DNA of 38,042 bases, from assembly GCA_009929735.1 (NCBI GenBank), contig RZZU01000024.1:1-38042 (forward strand), written 5' to 3'. This document shows, one piece after another, positions 24,579-32,892 of this stretch. The stretch is from Clostridia bacterium (GTDB taxonomy: Bacteria; Bacillota; Clostridia; Lachnospirales; Anaerotignaceae). Below the pieces are notes generated by a model. That model was not told the origin of the DNA. It saw nothing but the letters and a program-made list of their open reading frames with translations, and did no database searches. The number at the start of each line of letters is the position of its first letter. Positions within the stretch are counted from its first letter, which is position 1. Position numbers and translations under genes: made by a program.

Positions 24579-26048
24579 ATGGGCAAATTTCAAACCCTGC
24601 TGGCTCCATTAAAAAGAAAGCTTTTTTTGGAAGTTTTCATGCAAAGGCTGATTCGTTTTGAAATGGCGGCAAGTGTCATTGGACTTGCCGTTGTTTTGCT
24701 GTCAAAAATCTTTTTTATGCCTGATGCGATGAAGATTGTGTTTCTTATTTTTGGGGCCGCCTTTATTTTGGCGGCGGTATATGCCATTGTGAAACGCCCT
24801 AAATTGCAGGAAACTGCGGCGGCGGCGGATGCCTTGGGTGGACAGGAGCGTATGATTACGGCTGTGGAGCTGTTGCAAAAGATGGAACCATCCAAAATGG
24901 AAAGAATGGCAATAGAGGATGGAATTGCGATTGGAACACAGATTGATTTTTCAAAGACATATCGGATGCGGGTTCCCAAGAAGCTGCTTCAATGGATGAT
25001 GCTTTTTATAATTTTAATCATGGCAACAGGGTTTCTGCCTTCCCCAAGGGAGGAAAAAGCAGAGCTTTATGCCAAGGCGAAGCTTGAGCAGGTGGAAAGG
25101 GTAATCAAGGATGTGGAAAAGGACGAGGAGCTGACTACCCAGGAAAAGAAGCTTCTACAAAAGGAAATGAAAGGGCTTTCGAAAGAATTAAAGCGTGTTT
25201 CCAGCAAAGAAGCGGGTGAAACGGCAGTTCAAAAAACACAGCAGGAAATGAAGCGGCTTGAAAAGGACAGCGTTTCCAAAGATTTGAAGCAGCTGGCTCA
25301 GGAATTTGCAAAGCAAGAAATTACCGCACCTTTGGCGGAAGCGGCGGAAAAAGGCGATGCAAAAGCAATCGAACAAGCAATGGCAAAGCTTCAGGAACAG
25401 CTTCAGCAGCTTACAAAGGAACAGCTCGCCGCCTTGGGTAAACAGATGAGTGCGGCCGCTGCCCAAATGTCGGATGAGGACATGGCGAAGGCTTTGCAAC
25501 AGCTCTCAGAGGCATTGGCAAAGGGTGAAATTTCGTCGGAACTTTTAGAACAATTAAAAGGGCAGATGACTGCGCAAAGCGCACAAAACGCAGAGCTTAG
25601 AAAAGCCTTGCAAAATGCCAATAAGTCCCTTGGAGAATCGAATGGGCAGCAGTCAGGCGAGGGACAAGGACAAGGCGAGGGACAAGGTCAAGGACAAGGC
25701 CAGGGTCAAGGACAAGGCGAGGGTCAAGGACAAGGCCAGGGTCAAGGAGAAGGTCAAGGTGGAAGCGGCAACGGACGAGGAACCGGACATATTGACAGCG
25801 AAGAAATTTTTACAAGAAACGCCGCTGAGAAAGCCGATTATGATACCCAAGTAGGCGGAACGAAAAATGAGGGTGGCGATAGCTCTCTGACACAACAGCA
25901 AACCATTGGCGAGGCAGGCGAACGCTTGCCCTATGATGAGGTGTTCTATAGCTATCAAAATGATGCTATGAAAGCCTTGGATGAACAGAATACGCCCTAT
26001 GGTATGCGACAACTGGTTTCTGATTATTTTTCCACATTGGAGAAATAG
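24579..26048 (+). CDS. Coiled-coil membrane protein with GQ/GE-repeat linker (DUF4175-like)
   Basis: A 489-residue protein starting three bases after the permease stop. Helices at about 30-46, 52-70 and 136-153 anchor it. Residues about 160-350 form a long Lys/Glu/Gln/Ala-rich coiled coil. Residues 360-394 are an almost pure Gly-Gln/Gly-Glu repeat. The end (PYDEVFYSYQNDAMKALDEQ to LVSDYFSTL) matches a conserved tail that I associate with DUF4175-like proteins found with BatA and vWA genes. The layout (membrane anchor, rod, flexible linker, terminal motif) suggests a scaffold or tether outside the membrane. Function unknown. Confidence 0.8.
   Translation: MGKFQTLLAPLKRKLFLEVFMQRLIRFEMAASVIGLAVVLLSKIFFMPDAMKIVFLIFGAAFILAAVYAIVKRPKLQETAAAADALGGQERMITAVELLQKMEPSKMERMAIEDGIAIGTQIDFSKTYRMRVPKKLLQWMMLFIILIMATGFLPSPREEKAELYAKAKLEQVERVIKDVEKDEELTTQEKKLLQKEMKGLSKELKRVSSKEAGETAVQKTQQEMKRLEKDSVSKDLKQLAQEFAKQEITAPLAEAAEKGDAKAIEQAMAKLQEQLQQLTKEQLAALGKQMSAAAAQMSDEDMAKALQQLSEALAKGEISSELLEQLKGQMTAQSAQNAELRKALQNANKSLGESNGQQSGEGQGQGEGQGQGQGQGQGQGEGQGQGQGQGEGQGGSGNGRGTGHIDSEEIFTRNAAEKADYDTQVGGTKNEGGDSSLTQQQTIGEAGERLPYDEVFYSYQNDAMKALDEQNTPYGMRQLVSDYFSTLEK
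25656..25760 (+). repeat. Low-complexity in-frame repeat coding Gly-Gln/Gly-Glu
   Basis: Imperfect tandem copies of a six-base CAAGGN unit (CAAGGA, CAAGGC, CAAGGT with GAGGGN variants) encode 35 residues of alternating Gly with Gln or Glu. It is likely to vary in length by slippage. Confidence 0.85.
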
Positions 26049-26381
26049 CCGGCTTTTGCGAAGCAAAAGTGAGTGACCCCCTCACTGCCCAAACCCACTT
26101 GCTTTTTGAAAAAAGCAAGACCAAAAACTTTTATAGAACCCGCATTTTATGCGGGTTCAGGTGGGGCAAGGGTGAAACCCTTGTGGGTGTTTGCGGGCAA
26201 AGCCATCAACATTCTGACTTTGTCTGCACGCTGTAGCAAAAATGAATATTTTTGCCTATAATGTTTCGCTCAAGCCTTCTCAAAGGCTTGCAGGGGTTGG
26301 GACAGAGTCCCAAGACCTTGACCTTGCACTTGACCTTGCACTTTGCACTTGTCTGGGAAACTATTCGAAAGGGGAGGCTGT
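26049..26381 (+). repeat. Array of eight short hairpins between two operon genes
   Basis: Eight perfect stems in 261 bases: 26053-26069 (CTTTTGC, GAA loop), 26068-26086 (AGTGAG), 26098-26119 (CTTGCTTTT, TGAA loop), 26136-26158 (GAACCCGCAT, TTT loop), 26167-26183 (CAAGGGT, GAA loop), 26236-26255 (GCAAAAAT, GAAT loop), 26271-26290 (CAAGCCTT) and 26297-26313 (TTGGGAC, AGA loop). A degenerate GACCTTGCACTT repeat (26314-26351) follows, then the GGGGAGG of the next gene. No frame here has a binding site. It may be a dispersed repeat inserted in the operon or an mRNA processing/stability region. Confidence 0.75.
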
Positions 26382-28178
26382 ATGCGGTTTTTTACACCTT
26401 GGGGACTGCTCGCTTTATTGGCGGTACCCATTATAATTTTGATGTATCTGTTGAAACAAAAATATAAAGAAACGAAAGTACCTAGCCTGTACCTTTGGAA
26501 AAAGGCTGTTCCCGAATCAAAAGCGCAAGAACCTTGGCAAAAACTGCGAAAAAATATCCTTATGTTTTTGCAAATTGCAGCGGCTGTTGTTTTGGCTTTT
26601 GCATTGGGTAGTCCATATATCATGGGAAAAAGTCAGGTGGTTGACTATGTCTTGGCCTTGGACTGCTCTGTGAGTATGCAGGCAACGGATGTGGCGGAAA
26701 GCAGATTTTCGGCGGCGAAAAAGGATATGCTTCGCTTGGTTGAGGAAGCGGCTCCGCAGTCCTCTTTTTCGCTGATTTTGCTACAAGAGGAGCCTTCCTT
26801 GGTTTTAAGCGGTACCCAAGAAAAACAGGAGGTTTTACGCTGCATTCAGGAAACAGAGGTGACAGACGGCGGCGTTGCTTGGGACAAGGCAAAGGAAATT
26901 TTAGAAGCGGAACGAGATGTTCTGGGCGGCGAAATTGTGGTTTTCAGCGACGATTATGGCAGCTTGGAAGATTTGCCCGTTCAAGAGCAGGTATATAACA
27001 ACGGCGGAAATAATAGCGCACTTTCGATGCTTTCCTATACGGAGCAGGAGGATGGTCTTTCCGTATTGACCCGATTGGAAAACTGGGGCGTTGGCGGAGA
27101 GGAAAAAACAGTAACCCTCTACACAGATGATACTGTTTTTGACACAAAAAGCTTTACCCTGGAACGAGGGGAAACGGTGGATGTTACCTTCCGTGGTGTG
27201 CCAAAGGAAACAAAATCCATCATGGTTCGTCTGTTTCCCGAGGATAATTTGCTGGCGGATAATATGCGCTATGAAGGAATTTCTGCGGAAGGCAGTCAAA
27301 AAGCATTGTTAATTACGGATAACAATTTGTTTTTGGAAAAGGTGTTTTCGCTGATAGATCAAATCGAATTGTATAAAACTACGCCTGAAAAGGCAAAGGA
27401 TTTATCGGGATATGGGTTATATATTTATGATGGATGCTTGCCTGAACAATTGCCCGAGGATGGGTTTGTGATGCTGTTCAATCCACCAACGAATGAATAT
27501 GTAACAATGGGGACGGAAAAGGAAATCTCCACCACGGCACGCACCTTGGACAGTACGGGGCTATCCGATATTTCTGATATTTCCTTTGAAGTATCCAAAG
27601 CGAATGCCCTTCAGGCAGGCTGGGGGAAACCCTTGATTCGTGCAGGGAAGGATGTTTTGGCGGTGTTTGGAGAGTATCAGGGGAAGAAAATGGCGGTATT
27701 CGGGTTTGATTTGCATGACTCGGATTTGCCTTTGACTGCCGGATTTCCTGTTTTGCTCTACCGATTGACAGAATGGTATTTTCCCGGCGGGGAAGAAGGC
27801 TTGACACAACAGCAGGCAGGGGATACGATTTCGTTTTCCTTGCGGCCGGAAACGGAAAAGGCTTGGGTCAGTACACCCTCGGGAAAAGAGTTTATTGTGG
27901 CTCCGCCCTTTCCGTCCTTGCCATTTACCCAGACGAAAAAAACGGGTTTTTATTCTCTTGTTGAAGTGGATGGAAGCGGAATGCAAACGACCAAAATATT
28001 TGGGGTGAATCCTAAGACTGCGGGTGAGTCCGAATTAACTTTGAAAGGCGAAAAGGCCGATTTTGAGAAAACACAGGCAAAAACAATTGGTGTGGGGAAA
28101 CCACTGCGCAATCTATTGCTTTTGATTTTATGTATGATTCTAATGGCAGAATGGCGGGTGAATTGCCGTGAGCATTGA
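26382..28178 (+). CDS. BatA-like membrane protein with von Willebrand factor A domain
   Basis: A 598-residue protein. The N-terminus is a BatA (aerotolerance regulator N-terminal) region: helix about 5-24, the PSLYLWKKA segment, helix about 60-82. A vWA domain follows with MIDAS residues D94-C-S96-V-S98. A central beta-rich domain, a segment YGLYIYDGCLPEQLPEDGF (about 345-365) resembling the GATase-like parts of the first and last genes, and a C-terminal helix (about 572-590) complete it. The bulk lies outside the membrane. The start at 26382 has GGGGAGG; an upstream ATG at 26343 does not. The last 11 bases overlap the next gene. In other bacteria such proteins pair with a MoxR ATPase; none is present here. 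Confidence 0.88.
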   Translation: MRFFTPWGLLALLAVPIIILMYLLKQKYKETKVPSLYLWKKAVPESKAQEPWQKLRKNILMFLQIAAAVVLAFALGSPYIMGKSQVVDYVLALDCSVSMQATDVAESRFSAAKKDMLRLVEEAAPQSSFSLILLQEEPSLVLSGTQEKQEVLRCIQETEVTDGGVAWDKAKEILEAERDVLGGEIVVFSDDYGSLEDLPVQEQVYNNGGNNSALSMLSYTEQEDGLSVLTRLENWGVGGEEKTVTLYTDDTVFDTKSFTLERGETVDVTFRGVPKETKSIMVRLFPEDNLLADNMRYEGISAEGSQKALLITDNNLFLEKVFSLIDQIELYKTTPEKAKDLSGYGLYIYDGCLPEQLPEDGFVMLFNPPTNEYVTMGTEKEISTTARTLDSTGLSDISDISFEVSKANALQAGWGKPLIRAGKDVLAVFGEYQGKKMAVFGFDLHDSDLPLTAGFPVLLYRLTEWYFPGGEEGLTQQQAGDTISFSLRPETEKAWVSTPSGKEFIVAPPFPSLPFTQTKKTGFYSLVEVDGSGMQTTKIFGVNPKTAGESELTLKGEKADFEKTQAKTIGVGKPLRNLLLLILCMILMAEWRVNCREH

Positions 28179-30909
28179 TTTTATGAAGCCGTATTGGCTA
28201 GGGCTTTTGCCTATTCTCATTGGGTTTATTTGGTATATGGCAAGGCAAGGGAAGTTTGCCTCTGTTTTTCGCCGCAGGCTACACACGGGTGTGCGCATTG
28301 CGGTTTGCTGCTGCATTGTGCTGGCAATGGCGAGCCCGCAGATTTCCAAACAATCTGATAATACCGCTACTGTGTTTGCCATTGATCGTTCCGCCAGCGT
28401 GAAAACCGTAGATATTAGTGGCTTTATGAAAGAGGTAAATGATGCCAGAGGGAAAAAAGACAGCGTTGGCATGGTTTGCTTTGGTAAGGATGCCGGCGTG
28501 GAAAGCTTGCCAACGTTGGAGGGAAATTTGCCTCTGAACGGGTTTCTAACCTATGTGGATGAAGGCGCATCGGATTTAGCCTCAGCACTGAAGCTTGCAG
28601 GAAGTATTTTGCCAAAGGATGCGGCAAAGCGCATTGTTTTAGTGTCTGATGGCGAGGAAACTACAGCGGATGCACTTTTGCAGGCAAGGGCCCTCGCAGC
28701 CCAAGGGGTAACGGTCGATGTTTTTCCTTTAACGGGGGAAACAGGAGAGGAAGCGCAAATTACAGCATTGGAATTGCCCACATTGATTAATAAGAATACG
28801 GCTTACGACATTGCAGTCCGTATTGATTCGAATGTGGATACACCAATGCAGATGCGCCTTTACAAAGGGAATACCTTGATTGCAAACGAGCAAATCAGTG
28901 TTTCTGCAGGGGAAAGCCGAATTGTTTTTTCGGACAGTACCAACAATGGCGGCGGTGTGGCTTATCGGGCGGAAATTACTCCTGAAAAGGACACCCAAAG
29001 CAAAAACAATAAGTTTTTTGCCTATACCTATATAGATGATATTCCCAGAATATTATTGATTGGAGAAAAAGAAGACTGTGGGGGCTGGAACGGCATTATT
29101 GCTGCTTCTCAATTGCAAATAGATAGGGTGACGGCAGGGGCGGCCCCTGTGTCGACAGAGAGGCTTCAGGGGTATGACTGTGTGGTAATGGCGAATGTTT
29201 CGGCGGAAGCCTTGCCAGACGGCTTTTTAGAGGTCTTAGAGGCCTATGTGCGAACCTTGGGTGGCGGCCTGATTGTGAGCGGCGGCGAAGATGCCTATGC
29301 CTTGGGCGGATATTTTAACACGCAGCTTGCGGAGATGCTCCCTGTTGATATGGAGCTGAAAACAGAGGGTGAAGAGCCTGACTTAGCAATGATTATGATC
29401 ATTGACCGTTCGGGAAGCATGACCTCAGGGGCATATGGGATTACGCAGCTGGAAATGGCGAAGGAAGCCGCAATTCGCAGTTTGGACGGTTTTAAGGAAA
29501 AGGATCAGGTGGGCATTATCGCTTTTGATGACCAGTTTACATGGGCAGTGCCTATGACCTTGGTAAGCGGAAACGAAGCCGCCATACAAAAGCAGATTGG
29601 GAGCATTCAGGCCGGCGGCGGAACCAGTATTTTACCGGGTTTAACGGAAGCTGCAAGGGTGTTATCCGAAACCAGTGCAAAAGAAAAGCATATTATCCTG
29701 TTGACCGACGGACAGGCTGAGCAGGAGGGCTATAATTCTGTTTTATCCAGAATACAGGAAAATGGGATTACGTTATCCTCAGTAGCCGTTGGCAGTGGTG
29801 CGGATGCAAGCCTTTTGCGCAGACTGGCGAATGAGGGGAATGGACGATATTATTTTACGGATGAATTTACGGATTTACCCAGTATTTTTGCCAAGGAAAC
29901 CTTACTGGCGGGCAAAGAATACCTGAACAACCGTGATTTTTATCCCCAACAAAAGGATGCATCAGCAATTTTATCCGATATTACGTCTGTTCCAATGCTG
30001 GGTGGCTATGTTGGCACAACGGCAAAAAGTCGTGGGGATTTAATTCTGATTAGCGACAGGGAGGAACCCATTCTTGCCGCTTGGCAATATGGATTGGGCA
30101 GAACAGTGGCATGGACGCCCGATGTTGGAGGGACATGGACAAAGGATTGGTTGGGTACAAAAGAAGGAAGCGGTATTTTAAGAAATACGCTGGGATGGGT
30201 AATCAATGCGCAAATGGCGCAGGAAATGAAATTGACAGCGGAAAGCGGTGCAAAGAAAAGCACCTTGCGCTTAGAAATGCCTTTTGATGAAAGTATTAGT
30301 AACATTTCAGCGACCGTTTTAAATTCCGAAGGAGCGGAATTTGAATCTGCATTCACCATGACTGCCCCCGGGATTTATGAAGGAGAGGTAGCGACTGCCG
30401 AGGAGGGAGCCTATGTTGCAAATTTATCCATTTCGAAGGGAGAAAAGACGGAGTATTACAATACAGGCTTTGCACTTTCCTATCCCCCTGAATATGATAT
30501 GACACGAAAGGGCGAGGGAGCTTCCTTATTGCAGCAAATTGTGTCTGTGGGCGGCGGCAGGATTTTGGAAAACGGAAGTCAGGTATTTGAGGCAGAACCG
30601 TTACCCGTCGTCAGCCAAAAGGACTTATCTGTATTTTTTATGGTGTTGGGACTGATTTTATTTTTATTGGATATTGCTTTCAGACGTTTTTCATTTCTGG
30701 TATTACGCATGGAGGGGATAGCGTTCGCCAAAGGACATAAGGCAAAGGCTGGAACTCAAGCAAAGCAAAAGCCTTTGCCAAGTGAAGCAAAGCAGAAAGC
30801 TTTTGAAAATGTACCTTCAAAGACGGAAAAGGAAAAGGCACCTGAGAATACTGCCCGTGCCAACACAGCCGAAAAGCTGGCAGCGGCAAAGAAAAAACGT
30901 GGGAATTGA
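28168..30909 (+). CDS. Membrane protein with two vWA-type domains and a GATase-like domain
   Basis: A 913-residue protein, the last of the locus. N-terminal helices (about 8-24 and 42-60), a first vWA-like domain with the MIDAS-type DRSAS (72-76), a beta domain, a GATase-like segment (YDCVVMANVS to GGGLIVSGGEDAYALGGY, about 335-380), then a second vWA domain with D413-RSGS (the canonical DxSxS) and IILLTDGQ, another beta domain, a helix (about 818-838) and a cytoplasmic Lys/Ala-rich tail. It is like BatB and related vWA/GATase fusion proteins. GTG start at 28168 with GGGTGA upstream overlaps the gene before; ATG 28183 is an alternative. Its two MIDAS sites suggest metal-dependent binding of protein partners in the envelope (family inference). 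Confidence 0.88.
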   Translation: MSIDFMKPYWLGLLPILIGFIWYMARQGKFASVFRRRLHTGVRIAVCCCIVLAMASPQISKQSDNTATVFAIDRSASVKTVDISGFMKEVNDARGKKDSVGMVCFGKDAGVESLPTLEGNLPLNGFLTYVDEGASDLASALKLAGSILPKDAAKRIVLVSDGEETTADALLQARALAAQGVTVDVFPLTGETGEEAQITALELPTLINKNTAYDIAVRIDSNVDTPMQMRLYKGNTLIANEQISVSAGESRIVFSDSTNNGGGVAYRAEITPEKDTQSKNNKFFAYTYIDDIPRILLIGEKEDCGGWNGIIAASQLQIDRVTAGAAPVSTERLQGYDCVVMANVSAEALPDGFLEVLEAYVRTLGGGLIVSGGEDAYALGGYFNTQLAEMLPVDMELKTEGEEPDLAMIMIIDRSGSMTSGAYGITQLEMAKEAAIRSLDGFKEKDQVGIIAFDDQFTWAVPMTLVSGNEAAIQKQIGSIQAGGGTSILPGLTEAARVLSETSAKEKHIILLTDGQAEQEGYNSVLSRIQENGITLSSVAVGSGADASLLRRLANEGNGRYYFTDEFTDLPSIFAKETLLAGKEYLNNRDFYPQQKDASAILSDITSVPMLGGYVGTTAKSRGDLILISDREEPILAAWQYGLGRTVAWTPDVGGTWTKDWLGTKEGSGILRNTLGWVINAQMAQEMKLTAESGAKKSTLRLEMPFDESISNISATVLNSEGAEFESAFTMTAPGIYEGEVATAEEGAYVANLSISKGEKTEYYNTGFALSYPPEYDMTRKGEGASLLQQIVSVGGGRILENGSQVFEAEPLPVVSQKDLSVFFMVLGLILFLLDIAFRRFSFLVLRMEGIAFAKGHKAKAGTQAKQKPLPSEAKQKAFENVPSKTEKEKAPENTARANTAEKLAAAKKKRGN

Positions 30910-30977
30910 AAAAAATTCCTATAATGTAATAAAAATGTAATGTTATTTTACAGAATTAATATTGTAATTTAAAATGT

Positions 30978-31044
30978 ACTCCGTTATGATAGATTTATTG
31001 ACTTTTTGTGAAAAAACAGTCATTTCATAACGGTGTATTTTTTT
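30978..31044 (+). terminator. Terminator of the six-gene locus
   Basis: CCGTTATGA (30981-30989) pairs with TCATAACGG (31025-31033); inside, GACT-TTTT pairs with AAAA-aac-AGTC. A T run follows at 31038-31043. Confidence 0.7.
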
Positions 31045-31269
31045 ATGGGATTTTGTATGTACACCGAATTGATAGACATTGTACGAATACGAATTTTTTT
31101 GCCATGAAGGATCTGCTTTTGACAGATGATTTTCGAAAGAACGGCAAAAGCTATTTATAGAAAAATAAATTTGAAAAGCAAGTTTTGCAATCAAAAAGAC
31201 TATACTAGTAATAGCTTAAGTCTGTTATGTGAAATCTAGGGGGCAGCCGTAGAAATAGGGGGAAATACA
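31045..31269. other. Intergenic region with nested hairpins upstream of the VanW gene
   Basis: TTTTGCC (31097-31103) can pair with GGCAAAA (31143-31149), enclosing ATCTG/CAGAT (31111-31127). A -10-like TATACT is at 31201-31206 without a good -35. No gene is visible. Confidence 0.4.
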
Positions 31270-32820
31270 ATGGAACAAAAAAGTACAGGGAAACGATTCA
31301 GAAGCCAGTCAAAGAAAAAAAAAGGCGGTATTTTGATTGGTCTGACGGCTTTATGTATCTGTTTGGCAGGCGGGTATTTCGTTTATGCAAATAATCAAAA
31401 ACAAAAGCTGAAAGACATATTAGCCCAAAGTGGGATTTATCAAGGAATTACCATTGATGGGATTGATGTCAGCGGCTTAAGCAAAGAGGAAGCTGTGGCT
31501 TTACTAACCGGCACGCATGAAAAGGACGCCGCAAGCCAAAAGCTAGTGCTTTTTTATGAGGACGAGGAATGGACCTATACCTTTCAGGAAATTGGCGCAC
31601 AATATCAGGTGGAACAGGCTGCGGAGCGTGCCTACAATTTGTGCAGGACGGGAACGGAAAAGGAAAACTTGAAGGCGCTTTCTTCTTTGCTGAAGGAAGG
31701 CGAGGAGATTCCTCTGGAATTCTCTTATGATGAGATAAAAATGCAGGATAAGCTGATTGAGGTTGCCACTGCATTTGACAAGGAGCCAGAAAACAGTGCC
31801 TTGACACGCAAGGGCGGTCAATTTGTAATTAGCAAAGAAGTGCAAGGGCGCAAAATGGATTTGGAAGCCACCATGCTGAATGTGGATCGTGTTATGGAAT
31901 CCATGAAAGGCGGCAGGGCGGCAATTGTCGCAGAGGTATCTGAGCCTGAAATTACTTATGAGGATAATCAAAATGTAACGGATTTAATTGGCTCTTATTC
32001 GACAAAATACACTGCTTATGACAAAAACAGAAATACAAATCTGGTGGTAGGCTGTAATTATATCAACGGAACAATGATTGCGCCAGGGGAAGTTTTCTCT
32101 GCAATGGGGGGCCTGGGCGAGCAGACATATGCACGAGGGTATCGTGATGCAGGCGTTTATGTAAACGGCAAGGTTGAAGCCGGAATGGGCGGCGGCGTCT
32201 GTCAGATTACCTCCACGTTATACAATGCCGCTATTTTTGCGGAATTGGAAATTGTGGAAAGATCGCCGCATTCCATGTCTGTTGGGTATGTTCCTTTGGG
32301 CAGAGATGCTGCGGTTGCAGATACTTATAAAGATTTAAAAATTAAAAATGATACAGAGTACCCCATCTATTTGGAGGCTTATGCAGCAAACGGTGTATTG
32401 CAGATTAAGCTTTATGGGCATGAGGTTCACGAAGCAGGAAGAGAAGTTGAATTTGAAACGGTTTATGAAGCTACCATAGCGAAGCCTGCGGAAATCGTGA
32501 CAAAGGATGCGCAAAAGCCTGAAGGAGAAAGGGAAATTACGCATAAAGGCAGAACGGGTGCCAAAGTTACTGTTTATAAGAAGGTTTTTCAAGATGGGAA
32601 GCAGGTAAGCAAAGATTGGTTTAGCAGCTCCTCTTATCGTGCCGTTGCGGATGAAGTAACCGTAGGAACAAAAAAGGCGGAAGCGGTAAAAGCACCAGTA
32701 ATTGCCCCAGCAACGCAACCTGTTACGGAGCCCGTAACGGAACCTGTAACGGAACCGATTGTACAGCAAAATAATACGGATACTGGCTCAACAGATGAAA
32801 ATTCCTTTGGAATACAATAA
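31270..32820 (+). CDS. VanW-family membrane-anchored envelope protein
   Basis: A 516-residue protein with a basic N-terminus and one membrane helix (about 20-40), so it is anchored with its bulk outside. In order: a YoaR-like putative peptidoglycan-binding region with ITIDGIDVSGLSKEEA (about 57-75) and a related unit to about 220; the VanW domain (about 240-390) with the signature FSAMGGLGEQTYARGY and MGGGVCQITSTLYNA; a G5-like segment (about 400-455); and a Pro/Thr-rich tail with three PVTE repeats. VanW occurs in some vancomycin-resistance clusters but also widely in susceptible Clostridia; there is no vanA/vanH/vanX here, so no resistance is implied. A role in cell-wall attachment or spore/cell envelope assembly is a guess. 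The next gene follows after 72 bases. Confidence 0.9.
   Translation: MEQKSTGKRFRSQSKKKKGGILIGLTALCICLAGGYFVYANNQKQKLKDILAQSGIYQGITIDGIDVSGLSKEEAVALLTGTHEKDAASQKLVLFYEDEEWTYTFQEIGAQYQVEQAAERAYNLCRTGTEKENLKALSSLLKEGEEIPLEFSYDEIKMQDKLIEVATAFDKEPENSALTRKGGQFVISKEVQGRKMDLEATMLNVDRVMESMKGGRAAIVAEVSEPEITYEDNQNVTDLIGSYSTKYTAYDKNRNTNLVVGCNYINGTMIAPGEVFSAMGGLGEQTYARGYRDAGVYVNGKVEAGMGGGVCQITSTLYNAAIFAELEIVERSPHSMSVGYVPLGRDAAVADTYKDLKIKNDTEYPIYLEAYAANGVLQIKLYGHEVHEAGREVEFETVYEATIAKPAEIVTKDAQKPEGEREITHKGRTGAKVTVYKKVFQDGKQVSKDWFSSSSYRAVADEVTVGTKKAEAVKAPVIAPATQPVTEPVTEPVTEPIVQQNNTDTGSTDENSFGIQ
32719..32757 (+). repeat. 12-bp tandem repeat coding PVTE
   Basis: Three copies of a CCNGTNACGGAR unit plus a partial fourth, in frame in the C-terminal tail of the VanW-family protein. 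Confidence 0.85.
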
Positions 32821-32892
32821 AATATCATGAAAACAGTACCTCTGGAGCAACGATTGTCGGGGGTACTTTCTGTACGAAGGGACTGGAAAAAA

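Noticed and set aside
26073..26261. 62-codon frame in the hairpin array
   Set aside because: No binding site; the frame runs through several perfect hairpins, which explains the sequence better.
31270..32820. Vancomycin-resistance role for the VanW-family gene
   Set aside because: No vanA/vanB ligase, vanH, vanX or vanRS nearby. VanW domains are common in susceptible Clostridia.
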